This document shows positions 21,695 through 33,458 of a stretch of DNA of 64,000 nucleotides, one piece after another (within the stretch, counting starts at the first letter, position 1; every line of letters starts with the position of its first letter). The stretch comes from Arion vulgaris. Taxonomy: Eukaryota; Mollusca; Gastropoda; Stylommatophora; Arionidae. Below the pieces are notes generated by a model. It had not been told where the DNA came from. It made no database searches and saw nothing but the letters and a program-made list of their open reading frames with translations. Location of the stretch: contig CM036759.1 of the NCBI GenBank assembly GCA_020796225.1, positions 1,882,782 to 1,946,781 of the forward strand, given 5' to 3'. Position numbers and translations under genes: made by a program.

Positions 21695-22585
21695 ACGTCC
21701 ACGTCATTATGACGGTATATCAAGTCAAACATCTACACCTCCACGTCATTATGACGGTATATCAAGTCAAACATCTACACCTCCACGTCATTATAACGGT
21801 ATATCAAATCAAACATCTACACCTCCACGTCATTATGACGGTATATCAAGTCAAACATCTACACCTCCACGTCATTATGACGGTATATCAAATCAAACAT
21901 CTACACCTCCACGTCATTATGACGGTATATCAAATCAAACATCTACACCTCCACGTCATTATGACGGTAAATCAAGTCAAACATCTACACCTCCACGTCA
22001 TTATGACGGTATATCAAATCAAACATCTACACCTCCACGTCATTATGACGGTAAATCAAATCAAACATCTACACCTCCACGTCATTATGACGGTATATCA
22101 AATCAAACATCTACACCTCCACGTCATTATGACGGTATATCAAATCAAACATCTACACCTCCACGTCATTATGACGGTATATCAAGTCAAACATCTACAC
22201 CTCCACGTCATTATGACGGTAAATCAAGTCAAACATCTACACCTCCACGTCATTATGACGGTAAATCAAGTCAAACATCTACACCTCCACGTCATTATGA
22301 CGGTATATCAAATCAAACATCTACACCTCCACGTCATTATGACGGTAAATCAAGTCAAACATCTACACCTCCACGTCATTATGACGGTAATCAAATCAAA
22401 CATCTACACCTCCACGTCATTATGACGGTAAATCAAGTCAAACATCTACACCTCCACGTCATTATGACGGTAAATCAAGTCAAACATCTACACCTCCACG
22501 TCATTATGACGGTATATCAAATCAAACATACCTACATTATGTTCAAGTCAAACTCTACACCTCAGTCATTATGACGGTATATCAA
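21695..22585. repeat. 42-bp array, about 21 copies
   Basis: Unit CACGTCATTATGACGGTATA followed by TCAAGTCAAACATCTACACC TC. It contains the near-palindrome CGTCATTATGACG in every copy. Variants gtatat/gtaaat and aagtc/aaatc alternate. The array begins a few bases after the LINE RNase H block. The last two units (22530-22585) are decayed. 22586-22692 is AT-rich spacer. Confidence 0.95.
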
Positions 22586-22692
22586 GTCAAACAAGCAAAC
22601 AATGGTGTTTCAATATAATACACACACACATTTAATATAAATATATTATTTATCTTTATTATTTATTAATAATGCAACAAAAAAATGAGATT

Positions 22693-25600
22693 AGATATTA
22701 GAGACAAGAGACACATGGTAAAATGAGAGAGAGACAAGAGACACATGGTAAAATGAGAGAGACAAGAGACACATGGTAAAATGAGAGAGACAAGAGACAC
22801 ATGGTAAAATGAGAGAGAGACAAGAGACACATGGTAAAATGAGAGAGACAAGAGACACATGGTAAAATGAGAGAGACAAGAGACACATGGTAAAATGAGA
22901 GAGAGACAAGAGACACATGGTAAAATGAGAGAGACAAGAGACACATGGTAAAATGAGAGAGACAAGAGACACATGGTAAAATGAGAGAGACAAGAGACAC
23001 ATGGTAAAATGAGAGAGAGACAAGAGACACATGGTAAAATGAGAGAGACAAGAGACACATGGTAAAATGAGAGAGACAAGAGACACATGGTAAAATGAGA
23101 GAGAGACAAGAGACACATGGTAAAATGAGAGAGACAAGAGACACATGGTAAAATGAGAGAGAGACAAGAGACACATGGTAAAATGAGAGAGACAAGAGAC
23201 ACATGGTAAAATGAGAGAGACAAGAGACACATGGTAAAATAAGAGAGACAAGAGACACATGGTAAAATGAGAGAGACAAGAGACACATGGTAAAATGAGA
23301 GAGACAAGAGACACATGGTAAAATAAGAGAGACAAGAGACACATGGTAAAATGAGAGAGACAAGGGACACATGGTAAAATGAGAGAGACAAGAGACACAT
23401 GGTAAAATGAGAGAGAGACAAGAGACACATGGTAAAATGAGAGAGACAAGGGACACATGGTAAAATGAGAGAGACAAGAGACACATGGTAAAATGAGAGA
23501 GACAAGAGACACATGGTAAAATGAGAGAGACAAGAGACACATGGTAAAATAAGAGAGACAAGAGACACATGGTAAAATGAGAGAGAGACAAGAGACACAT
23601 GGTAAAATGAGAGAGACAAGAGACACATGGTAAAATGAGAGAGACAAGAGACACATGGTAAAATGAGAGAGGACAAGAGACACATGGTAAAATGAGAGAG
23701 ACAAGAGACACATGGTAAAATGAGAGAGACAAGAGACACATGGTAAAATGAGAGAGACAAGAGACACATGGTAAAATGAGAGAGAGACAAGAGACACATG
23801 GTAAAATGAGAGAGAGACAAGAGACACATGGTAAAATGAGAGAGAGACAAGAGACACATGGTAAAATGAGAGAGACAAGAGACACATGGTAAAATGAGAG
23901 AGAGACAAGAGACACATGGTAAAATGAGAGAGAGACAAGAGACACATGGTAAAATGAGAGAGAGAGACAAGAGACACATGGTAAAATGAGAGAGAGACAA
24001 GAGACACATGGTAAAATGAGAGAGAGACAAGAGACACATGGTAAAATGAGAGAGACAAGAGACACATGGTAAAATGAGAGAGAGACAAGAGACACATGGT
24101 AAAATGAGAGAGACAAGAGACACATGGTAAAATGAGAGAGACAAGAGACACATGGTAAAATGAGAGAGACAAGAGACACATGGTAAATGAGAGAGACAAG
24201 AGACATGGAAATGAAGAGACAAGAGACACATGGTAAAATGAGAGAGACAAGAGACACATGGTAAAATGAGAGAGACAAGAGACACATGGTAAAATGAGAG
24301 AGAAAAGAGACACATGGTAAAATGAGAGAGACAAGAGACACATGGTAAAATGAGAGAGACAAGAGACACATGGTAAAATGAGAGAGAGACAAGAGACACA
24401 TGGTAAAATGAGAGAGACAAGAGACACATGGTAAAATGAGAGAGAAAAGAGACACATGGTAAAATGAGAGAGACAAGAGACACATGGTAAAATGAGAGAG
24501 ACAAGAGACACATGGTAAAATGAGAGAGAGACAAGAGACACATGGTAAAATGAGAGAGACAAGAGACACATGGTAAAATGAGAGAGAGACAAGAGACACA
24601 TGGTAAAATGAGAGAGACAAGAGACACATGGTAAAATGAGAGAGACAAGAGACACATGGTAAAATGAGAGAGAAAAGAGACACATGGTAAAATGAGAGAG
24701 AGACAAGAGACACATGGTAAAATGAGAGAGACAAGAGACACATGGTAAAATGAGAGAGATGAAATAGAGACAGACAATGGTAAAATAGAGAGAGACAAGA
24801 GACACATGGTAAAGAGAGAGAGACAAGAGACACATGGTAAAATGAGAGAGAGACAAGAGACACATGGTAAAATGAGAGAGAGACAAGAGACACATGGTAA
24901 AATGAGAGAGAGACAAGAGACACATGGTAAAATAAGAGAGACAAGAGACACATGGTAAAATGAGAGAGACAAGAGACACATGGTAAAATGAGAGAGAGAC
25001 AAGAGACACATGGTAAAATGAAAGAGACAAGAGACACATGGTAAAATGAGAGAGACAAGAGACACATGGTAAAATGAGAGAGACAAGGGACACATGGTAA
25101 AATGAGAGAGACAAGAGACACATGGTAAATGAGAGAGAAAGAGACATCATGGTAAATGAGAAACTGCTAAGAGACACATGGTAAATGAGAGAGAGACAGA
25201 GAGCACATGGTAAAATGAGAGAGACAAGGACCATGGTAAAATGGAGAGAGACAAGAGACATGTGTAATGAGGAGACAAGCACACATGGTAAAATGAGGAG
25301 AGACAAGAGCACATGGTAAAATGAGACGACGACATGTAGAGCCACAGGCCATGGTAAAATAGAGCGAGACAGAGCAATGGTAGAAATGAGTCGAGACCAA
25401 GGAGACACATGGTAAAGTCGGCCAGAGCAAGGCACATGGTAAAATGAGCGCGGACATAGGGCACACATCGGTAATAGTGGAGAGACAAGAGCACATGGTG
25501 AAAGATGCAGAGCGAGACAAGAGACACATGAAAATGGGAGAGACAAGACACATGGTAAAATGAGAGGACAAGTGACACATGGTAAGTGAGAGAGGACAAG

Positions 25601-25990
25601 AGACACATGGTAAAATGAGGAGACAAGAGACACATGGTAAAATGAGAGAGAGACAAGAGACATATGGTAAAATGAGAGAGACAAGAGACACATGGTAAAA
25701 TGAGAGAGACAAGAGACACATGGTAAAATGAGAGAGAACAAGAGACACATGGTAAAATGAGAGAAGACAAGAGACACATGGTAAAATGAGAGAGACACAA
25801 GAGACACATGGTAAAATGAGAGAGACAAGAGACACATGGTAAAATGAGAGAGAGACAAGAGACACATGGTAAAATGAGAAAAGACAAGGACACATGGTAA
25901 AATGAGAGAGAGACAAGAGACACATGGTAAAATGAGAGAGACACAAGAGACACATGGTAAAATGAGAGAGACAAGAGACACATGGTAAAT
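22693..25990. repeat. 26/28-bp purine-rich satellite, about 122 copies
   Basis: Unit GAGACAAGAGACACATGGTA plus AAATGA(GA). Units with one extra GA (28 bp) are interspersed with 26-bp units. Three-base variants (ataag, caaggg, gaaaag) recur, showing block copying. From about 25130 to 25620 the array becomes a patchwork of single-base indels, then turns clean again. The opposite strand carries the very long L/S/V/H-rich ORFs, which are artefacts. Confidence 0.97.
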
Positions 25991-26329
25991 AGAGAGACAC
26001 ATATGAACAATTCATGAGAATCTTGTCAAAGCAGAACTTGCTAACAGTGAGAATGTTGTCTCTTCATCTGTCAGACATCCCGTCGCATCTCTGGAGCCAT
26101 CATGATCAAATCCTCAGTTTTATAATGAATCTATTTTCTCCTTGGTCTTCCTTTTCTTCTGTGTGTCTGTGTGCTGTAGTGAGAGCACTACTTTCCTTAG
26201 TAACTGTTGTTACCCCGAGCGTGGGAGAAGGCTTAACAGCAGTGGTGATGTTGTACTGCAGCCTCATCACTAGATATGATGACGTCACTGACATTAGTGT
26301 TCTCATCAATTAGTACTCTAATCACCCCA
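25991..26329. other. Unassigned spacer between arrays
   Basis: Unique sequence with open frames of 99 (26014-26313, +) and 67 codons (-), neither with recognisable motifs. Confidence 0.4.
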
Positions 26330-26998
26330 TCCGCCTGCAGCATAGCGTTGTGCTCCCTGTGTCCGCCTGCACCCTAGCGTTGTGCTCCCTGTGTCCGCCT
26401 GCACCATAGCGTTGTGCTCCCTACGTCCGCCTGCACCATAGCGTTGTGCTCCCTACGTCCGCCTGCACCATAGCGTTGTGCTCCCTGTGTCCGCCTGCAC
26501 CATAGCATTGTGCTCCCTACGTCCGCCGGCACCATAGCGTTGTGCTCCCTACGTCCGCCTGCACCATAGCGTTGTGCTCCCTACGTCCGCCTGCACCCTA
26601 GCGTTGTGCTCCCTACGTCCGCCTGCACCCTAGCGTTGTGCTCCCTACGTCCGCCTGCACCATAGCGTTGTGCTCCCTACGTCCGCCTGCACCATAGCGT
26701 TGTGCTCCCTACGTCCGCCTGCACCCTAGCGTTGTGCTCCCTACGTCCGCCTGCACCATAGCGTTGTGCTCCCTACGTCCGCCTGCACCATAGCGTTGTG
26801 CTCCCTACGTCCGCCTGCACCCTAGCGTTGTGCTCCCTACGTCCGCCGGCACCATAGCGTTGTGCTCCCTACGTCCGCCTGCACCCTAGCGTTGTGCTCC
26901 CTGTGTCCGCCTGCACCATAGCGTTGTGCTCCCTACGTCCGCCGGCACCATAGCGTTGTGCTCCCTACGTCCGCCGGCACCATAGCGTTGTGCTCCCT
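26330..26998. repeat. 32-bp GC-rich array, about 21 copies
   Basis: Unit GTCCGCCTGCACCATAGCGT followed by TGTGCTCCCTAC. Variants are CTACG/CTGTG, ACCATAG/ACCCTAG and CCTGC/CCGGC. It is noticeably richer in G+C than its surroundings and rich in CpG. Confidence 0.96.
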
Positions 26999-27081
26999 AT
27001 AATCTTTGTCGAGTGTACTAATGAGAGAAATCTTAGACAGAAATAGTACGTGCGGTTTACTTCGATGAAAACATATCGATT

Positions 27082-27210
27082 CTTCCTACTTCTTCCTTTG
27101 TTATACGTGAACAAGTCCGTCTATATCTTCCTACTTCTTCCTTTGTTATACGTGAACAAGTCCGTCTATATCTTCCTACTTCTTCCTTTGTTATAAATGA
27201 ACAAGTCCGG
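27082..27210. repeat. 45-bp array, three copies
   Basis: Starts at 27082, 27127 and 27172 with CTTCCTACTTCTTCCTTTGT. The third copy diverges at its right end. Confidence 0.92.
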
Positions 27211-27224
27211 ACATTTCTTCCTGT

Positions 27225-27415
27225 GTTAAACGTAGCTCTGCTATTGTTTACTGTGTCCAAACGTAGCTCTGCTTTTGATTATTGTGTCCAAACGTAGCTC
27301 TGCTATTGATTACTGTGTCCAAACGTAGCTCTGCTATTGATTACTGTGTCCAAACGTAGCTCTGCTATTGATTACTGTGTCCAAACGTATCTCTGCTATT
27401 GATTAATGTGACCAA
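27225..27415. repeat. 31-bp array, about six copies
   Basis: Unit GTGTCCAAACGTAGCTCTGC plus TATTGATTACT. First and last copies are diverged. Confidence 0.93.
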
Positions 27416-27893
27416 AAGTTGATAATATCTAACTTTGAAATACAAAATATAATTTTAGCCTATGGAAAGTCTAGAATCTTCTAGAAATATTTCATCAAAC
27501 AAGGTAGAAAACATAATTATTCAAATTGATAACATTAATAATTATCATACAAATTGATATAATTAATAATTGTCATAGAAATTGATATCATTAATAATTG
27601 GCATACAACTTGATATCAATATAATTGTCATACAAATTGTCAAAATGTTATCAAAAATAATTCTATAATTTGAAATCTTTCTGAAATGTATAAATTTGAT
27701 AAAACCATGTTCAATTCTGATCATTTTCTCCTGGAATTCTTTTTGGTTCCCATGTCCAGTTTCTTGCTTGTTCGACCAATTAGCTTGCCAGCAGGGCTAG
27801 GAGATTTGGGTCCAGTACGCAGGCGCTGTTTCTTACGGTCATCTTGAACTTCCGCTAGATGTATCCGGAAATTAGGGAACAGGTCACCATATC
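27416..27893. other. AT-rich spacer with short AATTGATA-type repeats
   Basis: 27520-27640 holds four loose copies of CATACAAATTGATAT(A/C)ATTAATAAT. The rest (27640-27893) is unique with no ORF or motif. The final bases lead into the single repeat unit before the LINE. Confidence 0.5.
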
Positions 27894-27928
27894 TGTTATA
27901 TGGTAGATATATATGTATGTTATATGTA
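27894..27928. repeat. Single copy of the 26-bp unit, 5' target-site duplicate
   Basis: GGTAGATATATATGTATGTT plus ATAT (27902-27925) is identical to 29500-29523 on the other side of the LINE. Only these two units carry TAGATATATATG; most other units of the 29.5-kb array read TAGACATATGTG. It fits a target-site duplication. Confidence 0.75.
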
Positions 27929-29496
27929 ACGGCTCTATTTGATGATCAAAGAAGCAGTAAACACAGTATAAAGTGCAATGACAGCCCAAGAATATTAAAA
28001 TCTGAAGTTGTAAGAGCAATCGAAACAATGAAGCGAGGAAAGGCTGCAGGATTGGACAATATTACTGTGGAAATGTTAACCTCCTTAGAGGATTTTGGTA
28101 TTTCAACCATTACAGATTTGTGCAATGATATATATAACACAGGATATATACCAAGAGACTTGAAGACATCAGTATTCATACCACTACCCAAAAGCCCAAA
28201 GCACAGGAGTGCACAGACTATAGGACAATTAGCCTGATGAGCCACATAACAAAAATACTACTCAAGATCATACATGAAAGAATTAAAAACAAGATAGACA
28301 TAGAAGTAGGAGAAGAACAGTTTGGCTTTAGAAAAAAACAGAGGAACAAGAGAGGCAATACTTTGTATAAGACTACTCGCTGACAAGTATATAGAAGTGC
28401 AAAAAGTATCTACTTGTGTTTCATCGATTATAGCAAAGCTTTTGACAGAGTCCAACATGAAAAGCTAATCATATGTCTACAAGAAATAGGCCTAGATGGG
28501 GATGATATCAGACTAATAAGTAACATATACTGGGAACAGACAGCAATAATAAAATATGAAAATAGCTACTCTCCATACATAGACATAAAGAGAGGAGTGA
28601 GACAAGGATGCATACTGTCACCAAGCCTATTTAACATCTACACAGAGAAAATCTTCAAACAACTAGAGGGAATGCCAGGACTCAAGATCAATGGAAAAAT
28701 AATAAATAACTTAAGATATGCAGATGACACAGTATTGGTAGCAGAAAATGAACAAGATCTACAAGAACTAGTGGACCAATTGGACAGAACTAGCAAGGAA
28801 TATGGATTAGACATTAACATACAGAAAACAAAACTATGGTAATCAACAAGGAAATGGAAAACCTAAAATGAATATAAAAATACATGGAGAATTACTACAT
28901 CAAGTAAAAGCTACTCCTATCTCGGTCAGATGATAACAGATGATGGCAGATGTATAACTGAAATTAAAAGAGAATAGGAATGGCCAAGGATAATTTCAAT
29001 AGTATGAGAAAGTTACTGACATCCAAACAAATCACAAACAGGCTAAAAATTAGAATGATCAAATGCTATATATATCCTATATTAATGTATGGCTCGGAAA
29101 CATGGACAATGAACAAGCAGTTAGAAGACAGAATTGATGCATTTGAGATGTGGATATATAGAAGAATAAGCAGAGTTTCATGGACAGAAAAACAGACAAA
29201 TAAACAGGTTTTAGGAAAACTAGGCATGAAGAAACAATTATTAAGAGAAATAAAATTCAGACAAGTAAAGTATTTTGGGCACATAAAAGGCATGACACCA
29301 TGATAAAACATTTACTAGAGGGGAAGTTGAGGGAGGAAGAGCAAGAGGAAGACCGAGAGATAAGTGGGAGGAAACTTTAAGAAATGGACAGGTTACAGTC
29401 TGGCAGTGTGCAACACCAAGGCGAAAGACAGAGGATGCTGAGATTCATTGCAGCCAACCTTCGATGTGGAGACGGCACCTGATGATGATGATGATA
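27929..29496 (+). mobile_element. LINE with reverse transcriptase and 3' (GAT)n tail
   Basis: 27929-28237 encodes the RT entry region (MKRGKAAGLDNITVEML, YIPRDLKTSVFIPLPK). After frameshifts follow YRTISLMSHITKILL and EEQFGFRK. 28414-28842 is open for 142 codons with FIDYSKAFDRV (motif A), RQGCILSPSLFNIY (motif B) and LRYADDTVLVAE (motif C, YADD at 28717-28728). 28980-29303 has LMYGSETWTMNKQ, YRRISRVSWTEK and VKYFGHIKGM. The end reads FIAANLRCGDGT, a stop, then GATGATGATGATGAT. The endonuclease is missing and at least four frame breaks exist. A 24-bp direct repeat brackets it, consistent with target-primed insertion. Confidence 0.93.
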
Positions 29497-30058
29497 TGTG
29501 GTAGATATATATGTATGTTATATATGGTAGACATATATGTATGTTATATATGGTAGACATATGTGTATGTTATATGTGGTAGACATATGTGTATGTTATA
29601 TATGGTAGACATATGTGTATGTTATATGTGGTAGACATATGTGTATGTTATATATGGTAGACATATATGTATGTTATATGTGGTAGACATATGTGTATGT
29701 TATATATGGTAGACATATGTGTATGTTATATATGGTAGACATATGTGTATGTTATATGTGGTAGACATATGTGTATGTTATATATGGTAGACATATATGT
29801 ATGTTATATGTGGCACACATATGTGTATGTTATATGTGGAACACATATGTGTATGTTATATGTGGCACACATATGTGTATGTTATATGTGGAACACATAT
29901 GTGTATGTTATATGTGGCACACATATGTGTATGTTATATGTGGCACACATATGTGTATGTTATATGTGGCACACATATGTGTATGTTATATATGGTAGAC
30001 ATATGTGTATGTTATATATGGTAGACATATGTGTATGTTATATATGGTAGACATATTC
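29497..30058. repeat. 26-bp array, about 22 copies, on the LINE's 3' side
   Basis: Unit GGTAGACATATGTGTATGTT plus ATATAT. A central block has GGCACACATATG or GGAACACATATG. The first unit, touching the LINE tail, is the TAGATATATATG variant found also at the LINE's 5' side. Confidence 0.95.
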
Positions 30059-30237
30059 ATTATATGTTATATATCAGAATTCTTCATCTGTTGTGTATCT
30101 AGAAAATATTTGGTCATGTGACACATTCATCTGACATAATTTTTGATGATCGGCGTGCTTTTATTTAAGTACATGGCTGATGTTGCAGTTAAGAAGTTGT
30201 TTGTGTGGTGTTCAAACTCTCCATCTCCATAAGAAGC
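30059..30237. other. Spacer with a 21-nt word shared with 38418-38438
   Basis: Contains ATGGCTGATGTTGCAGTTAA G (30173-30193), found exactly at 38418-38438. Nothing else is recognised. Confidence 0.6.
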
Positions 30238-30890
30238 TAACAGTCTACTAAGAAAGTAATCCTAGGGATAAGAAAGTTAGCTATCTACTAAGAAAGTAAT
30301 CCCTAGGGATAAGAGAAGTTAGCTATCTACTAAGAAAGTAATCCCTAGGTATAAGAGAAGTTAGCTATCTACTAAGAATGTAATCCGTAGGGATAAGAGA
30401 AGTTAGAAGTCTAGTAAGAAAGTAATCTCTAGGGATAAGAGAAGTTAGCTATCTACTAAGAAAGTAATCCGTAGGGATAAGAGAAGTTAGCTATCTACTA
30501 AGAAAGTAATCCCTAGGTATAAGAGAAGTTAGCTATCTACTAAGAAAGTAATCCCTAGGGATAAGAGAAGTTAGAAGTCTACTAAGAATGTAATCCCTAG
30601 GTATAAGAGAAGTTAGAGTCTACTAAGAATGTAATCCGTAGGGATAAGAGAAGTTAGAAGTCTACTAAGAAAGTAATCCCTAGGGATAAGAGAAGTTAGA
30701 AGTCTACTAAGAAAGTAATCCCTAGGGATAAGAGAAGTTAGAAGTCTACTAAGAATGTAATCCCTAGGTATAAGAGAAGTTAGCTATCTACTAAGAAAGT
30801 AATCCCTAGGGATAAGAGAAGTTAGAAGTCTACTAAGAATGTAATCCGTAGGGATAAGAGAAGCTAGCAGTCTACTAAAAAAGTAAAATT
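30238..30890. repeat. About 41-bp array, 16 copies
   Basis: Unit CTACTAAGAAAGTAATCCCT plus AGGGATAAGAGAAGTTAGCTA T. Two ends alternate (gctat and gaagt) and two cores (ccctaggg, ccgtaggg). Confidence 0.95.
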
Positions 30891-30929
30891 AGCGAAATCT
30901 ATTTATTTTGCAGTTAGGCATTGATTGTC

Positions 30930-31225
30930 TAATGCTGTATGTTCTGTGCTGGTCTAATGCTGTATGTTCTGTACTGGTCTAATGCTGTATGTTCTGTACT
31001 GGTCTAATGCTGTATGTTCTGTACTGGTCTAATGCTGTATGTTCTGTACTGGTCTAATGCTGTATGTTCTGTACTGGTCTAATGCTGTATGTTCTGTACT
31101 GGTCTAATGCTGTATGTTCTGTACTGGTCTAATGCTGTATGTTCTGTACTGGTCTAATGCTGTATGTTCTGTACTGGTCTAATGCTGTATGTTCTGTACT
31201 GGTCTAATGCTATATGTTCTGTGCT
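30930..31225. repeat. 25-bp array, 12 copies
   Basis: Unit GGTCTAATGCTGTATGTTCT plus GTACT, nearly perfect. First and last copies end GTGCT. Confidence 0.96.
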
Positions 31226-31387
31226 GTGTAGGAAGTCAAGTTCTTCACTTCTAAGTTGAATCCTTTCCTTGATAAAGGCCTTTTGGTCGAAACATTGCTG
31301 TGTATTGTTTTTGTATTTTGTAAAACTACAGTAGCTCACAAGCCTACACGGCAAGTGCACTAATCACTGAACAATCACGGACTTCTA

Positions 31388-32265
31388 TCAACGCACATAG
31401 ACAACTGATATCTTGTCTATCAACGTACATAGACCACTGATATCTTATCTATCAACGCACATAGACCATTGATATCTTATCTATCAACGTACATAGACCA
31501 CTGATATCTTATCTATCAACGCACATAGACAACTGATATCTTATCTATCAACGTACATAGACAACTGATATCTTATCTATCAACGCACATAGACCATTGA
31601 TATCTTATCTATCAACGCACATAGACCATTGATATCTTATCTATCAACGCACATAGACAACTGATATCTTATCTATCAACGTACATAGACAACTGATATC
31701 TTATCTATCAACGCACATAGACCACTGATATCTTATCTATCAACGCACATAGACCATTGATATCTTATCTATCAACGCACATAGACCACTGATATCTTAT
31801 CTATCAACGCACATAGACCATTGATATCTTATCTATCAACGCACATAGACCACTGATATCTTATCTATCAACGCACATAGACAACTGATATCTTATCTAT
31901 CAACGCACATAGACCACTGATATCTTATCTATCAACGCACATAGACAACTGATATCTTATCTATCAACGCACATAGACAACTGATATCTTATCTATCAAC
32001 GCACATAGACCACTGATATCTTATCTATCAACGCACATAGACCATTGATATCTTATCTATCAACGCACATAGACCACTGATATCTTATCTATCAACGCAC
32101 ATAGACAACTGATATCTTATCTATCAACGTACATAGACCATTGATATCTTATCTATCAACGCACATAGACCACTGATATCTTATCTATCAACGTACATAG
32201 ACCATTGATATCTTATCTATCAACGCACATAGACCACTGATATCTTATCTATCAACGTACACAAT
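31388..32265. repeat. 32-bp array, about 27 copies
   Basis: Unit GCACATAGACCACTGATATC plus TTATCTATCAAC with variants gtacat, acaactg and accattg. These mix in a non-random order. Confidence 0.97.
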
Positions 32266-32419
32266 GACAGACACACGAGCATACATCATACAGGTGTACA
32301 CAATACCTGTCCAAGAGTGGCATATAAGTGTACTGAGCTGTCTTGGACAAAGGGGAATCCCCATCTTTCAGCATCCGTTCCTGAAAATATTTGTCAACAA
32401 TAATTCGTTTTATAAGTTC

Positions 32420-32660
32420 ATTATGTAGACACTTAGAGGAGAGAATGTTCATTATGTAGACACTTAGAGAGAGAATGTTTATTATGTAGACACTTAGAGG
32501 AGAGAATGTTCATTATGTAGACACTTAGAAGAGAGAATGTTCATTATGTAGACACTTAGAGGAGAGAATGTTCATTATGTAGACACTTAGAAGAGAGAAT
32601 GTTCATTATGTAGACACTTAGAGGAGAGAATGTTCATTATGTAGACACTTAGAGGAGAGA
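32420..32660. repeat. 31-bp array, about eight copies
   Basis: Unit AGAATGTTCATTATGTAGAC plus ACTTAGAGGAG; one copy lacks a G. Confidence 0.94.
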
Positions 32661-32734
32661 TGGTGCAATAGGTAACCTTGATAGTTGAATCAAACAACAG
32701 ATAACTTTGGCGACTTCTTCCAACGTTTTCAGAC

Positions 32735-32912
32735 ATGGACTGGTATACTTCTAAAGTAGTTAGTGGTCAACTGAAGTCTGTGTACATCTCCATATAGCTT
32801 GTCTTGGACTGACATGGTCTTGTATACTTCTAATGTAGTTAGTGGTCAACTGAAATTAGTTCTTGAAGGTGTGACCAATCCATCAGCATAGTTTGTCTTG
32901 GACTGACATGGA
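32735..32912. repeat. Imperfect two-copy repeat of about 85-100 bp
   Basis: TATACTTCTAA(A/T)GTAGTTAG, TGGTCAACTGAA and AG(C/T)TTGTCTTGGACTGACATG recur. The second copy has an insertion. Confidence 0.75.
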
Positions 32913-33455
32913 GGTCGGCAACGTATGTTTCCTCTGTTCGTCGTATGACGGACAATCTTGCCGGAAGTGTGTCTCTGCCAACTTACTGGTGCCACATGTA
33001 AATACGTCAGTAGGCTCTATCATAAACTTGTTAAATAGGTCATACAACAGCTGATCTTTCAACTATTACATATTGAGAAAAATGAGATTATTGAACTGAA
33101 GTCAACATTCCAGCAATACAGACTCTCCCTCCTTCTCTCTATCTTCCTCCCTCTATCTCCCTCTCTCTGTTGTGGAACAGATGATGAGTTTCACCCAGAG
33201 ATACCAAATCGAGTTCAATATCCAGTCAGCGTACGTGCTGCCATCAGAACAGTCTCAACTAAAACTCAACTGCAAGCGATTGCGACGTCAACCAATATAT
33301 CGGGTTTTTTTATATTTAATATTTTAGTTTTCTTTTCTCATGTATTATTGTTAAATACGTGTTCCCGTCCGTTTACATAGTATTACCACAGCTTCCCCAC
33401 GGTTTTATACAGCTCTGATCCGGTCTAACCACTTCAGATATGTAGGTTTCTGTAC
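32913..33455. other. Unassigned spacer
   Basis: No array, no LINE motif and no long ORF. A CT-rich patch lies at 33120-33175 and a run of T at 33304-33310. Confidence 0.4.
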
Positions 33456-33458
33456 ATT

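Noticed and set aside
22693..25990. Shared word AGAGACACATGG with the LINE flank at 54140 as origin of the 26/28-bp array
   Set aside because: Only 12 bases of purine-rich sequence match and the rest of the unit does not, so chance is not excluded.
22666..26002. Several 800-1100-codon reverse-strand ORFs rich in S, L, V, H
   Set aside because: All three reverse frames are open over the same 26/28-bp array, which shows lack of stops in the unit and not coding selection. They look like membrane proteins only because the strand is pyrimidine-rich.
29066..29311. 81-codon reverse-strand ORF
   Set aside because: Antisense of the plus-strand LINE blocks WTMNKQ and VKYFGHIK.
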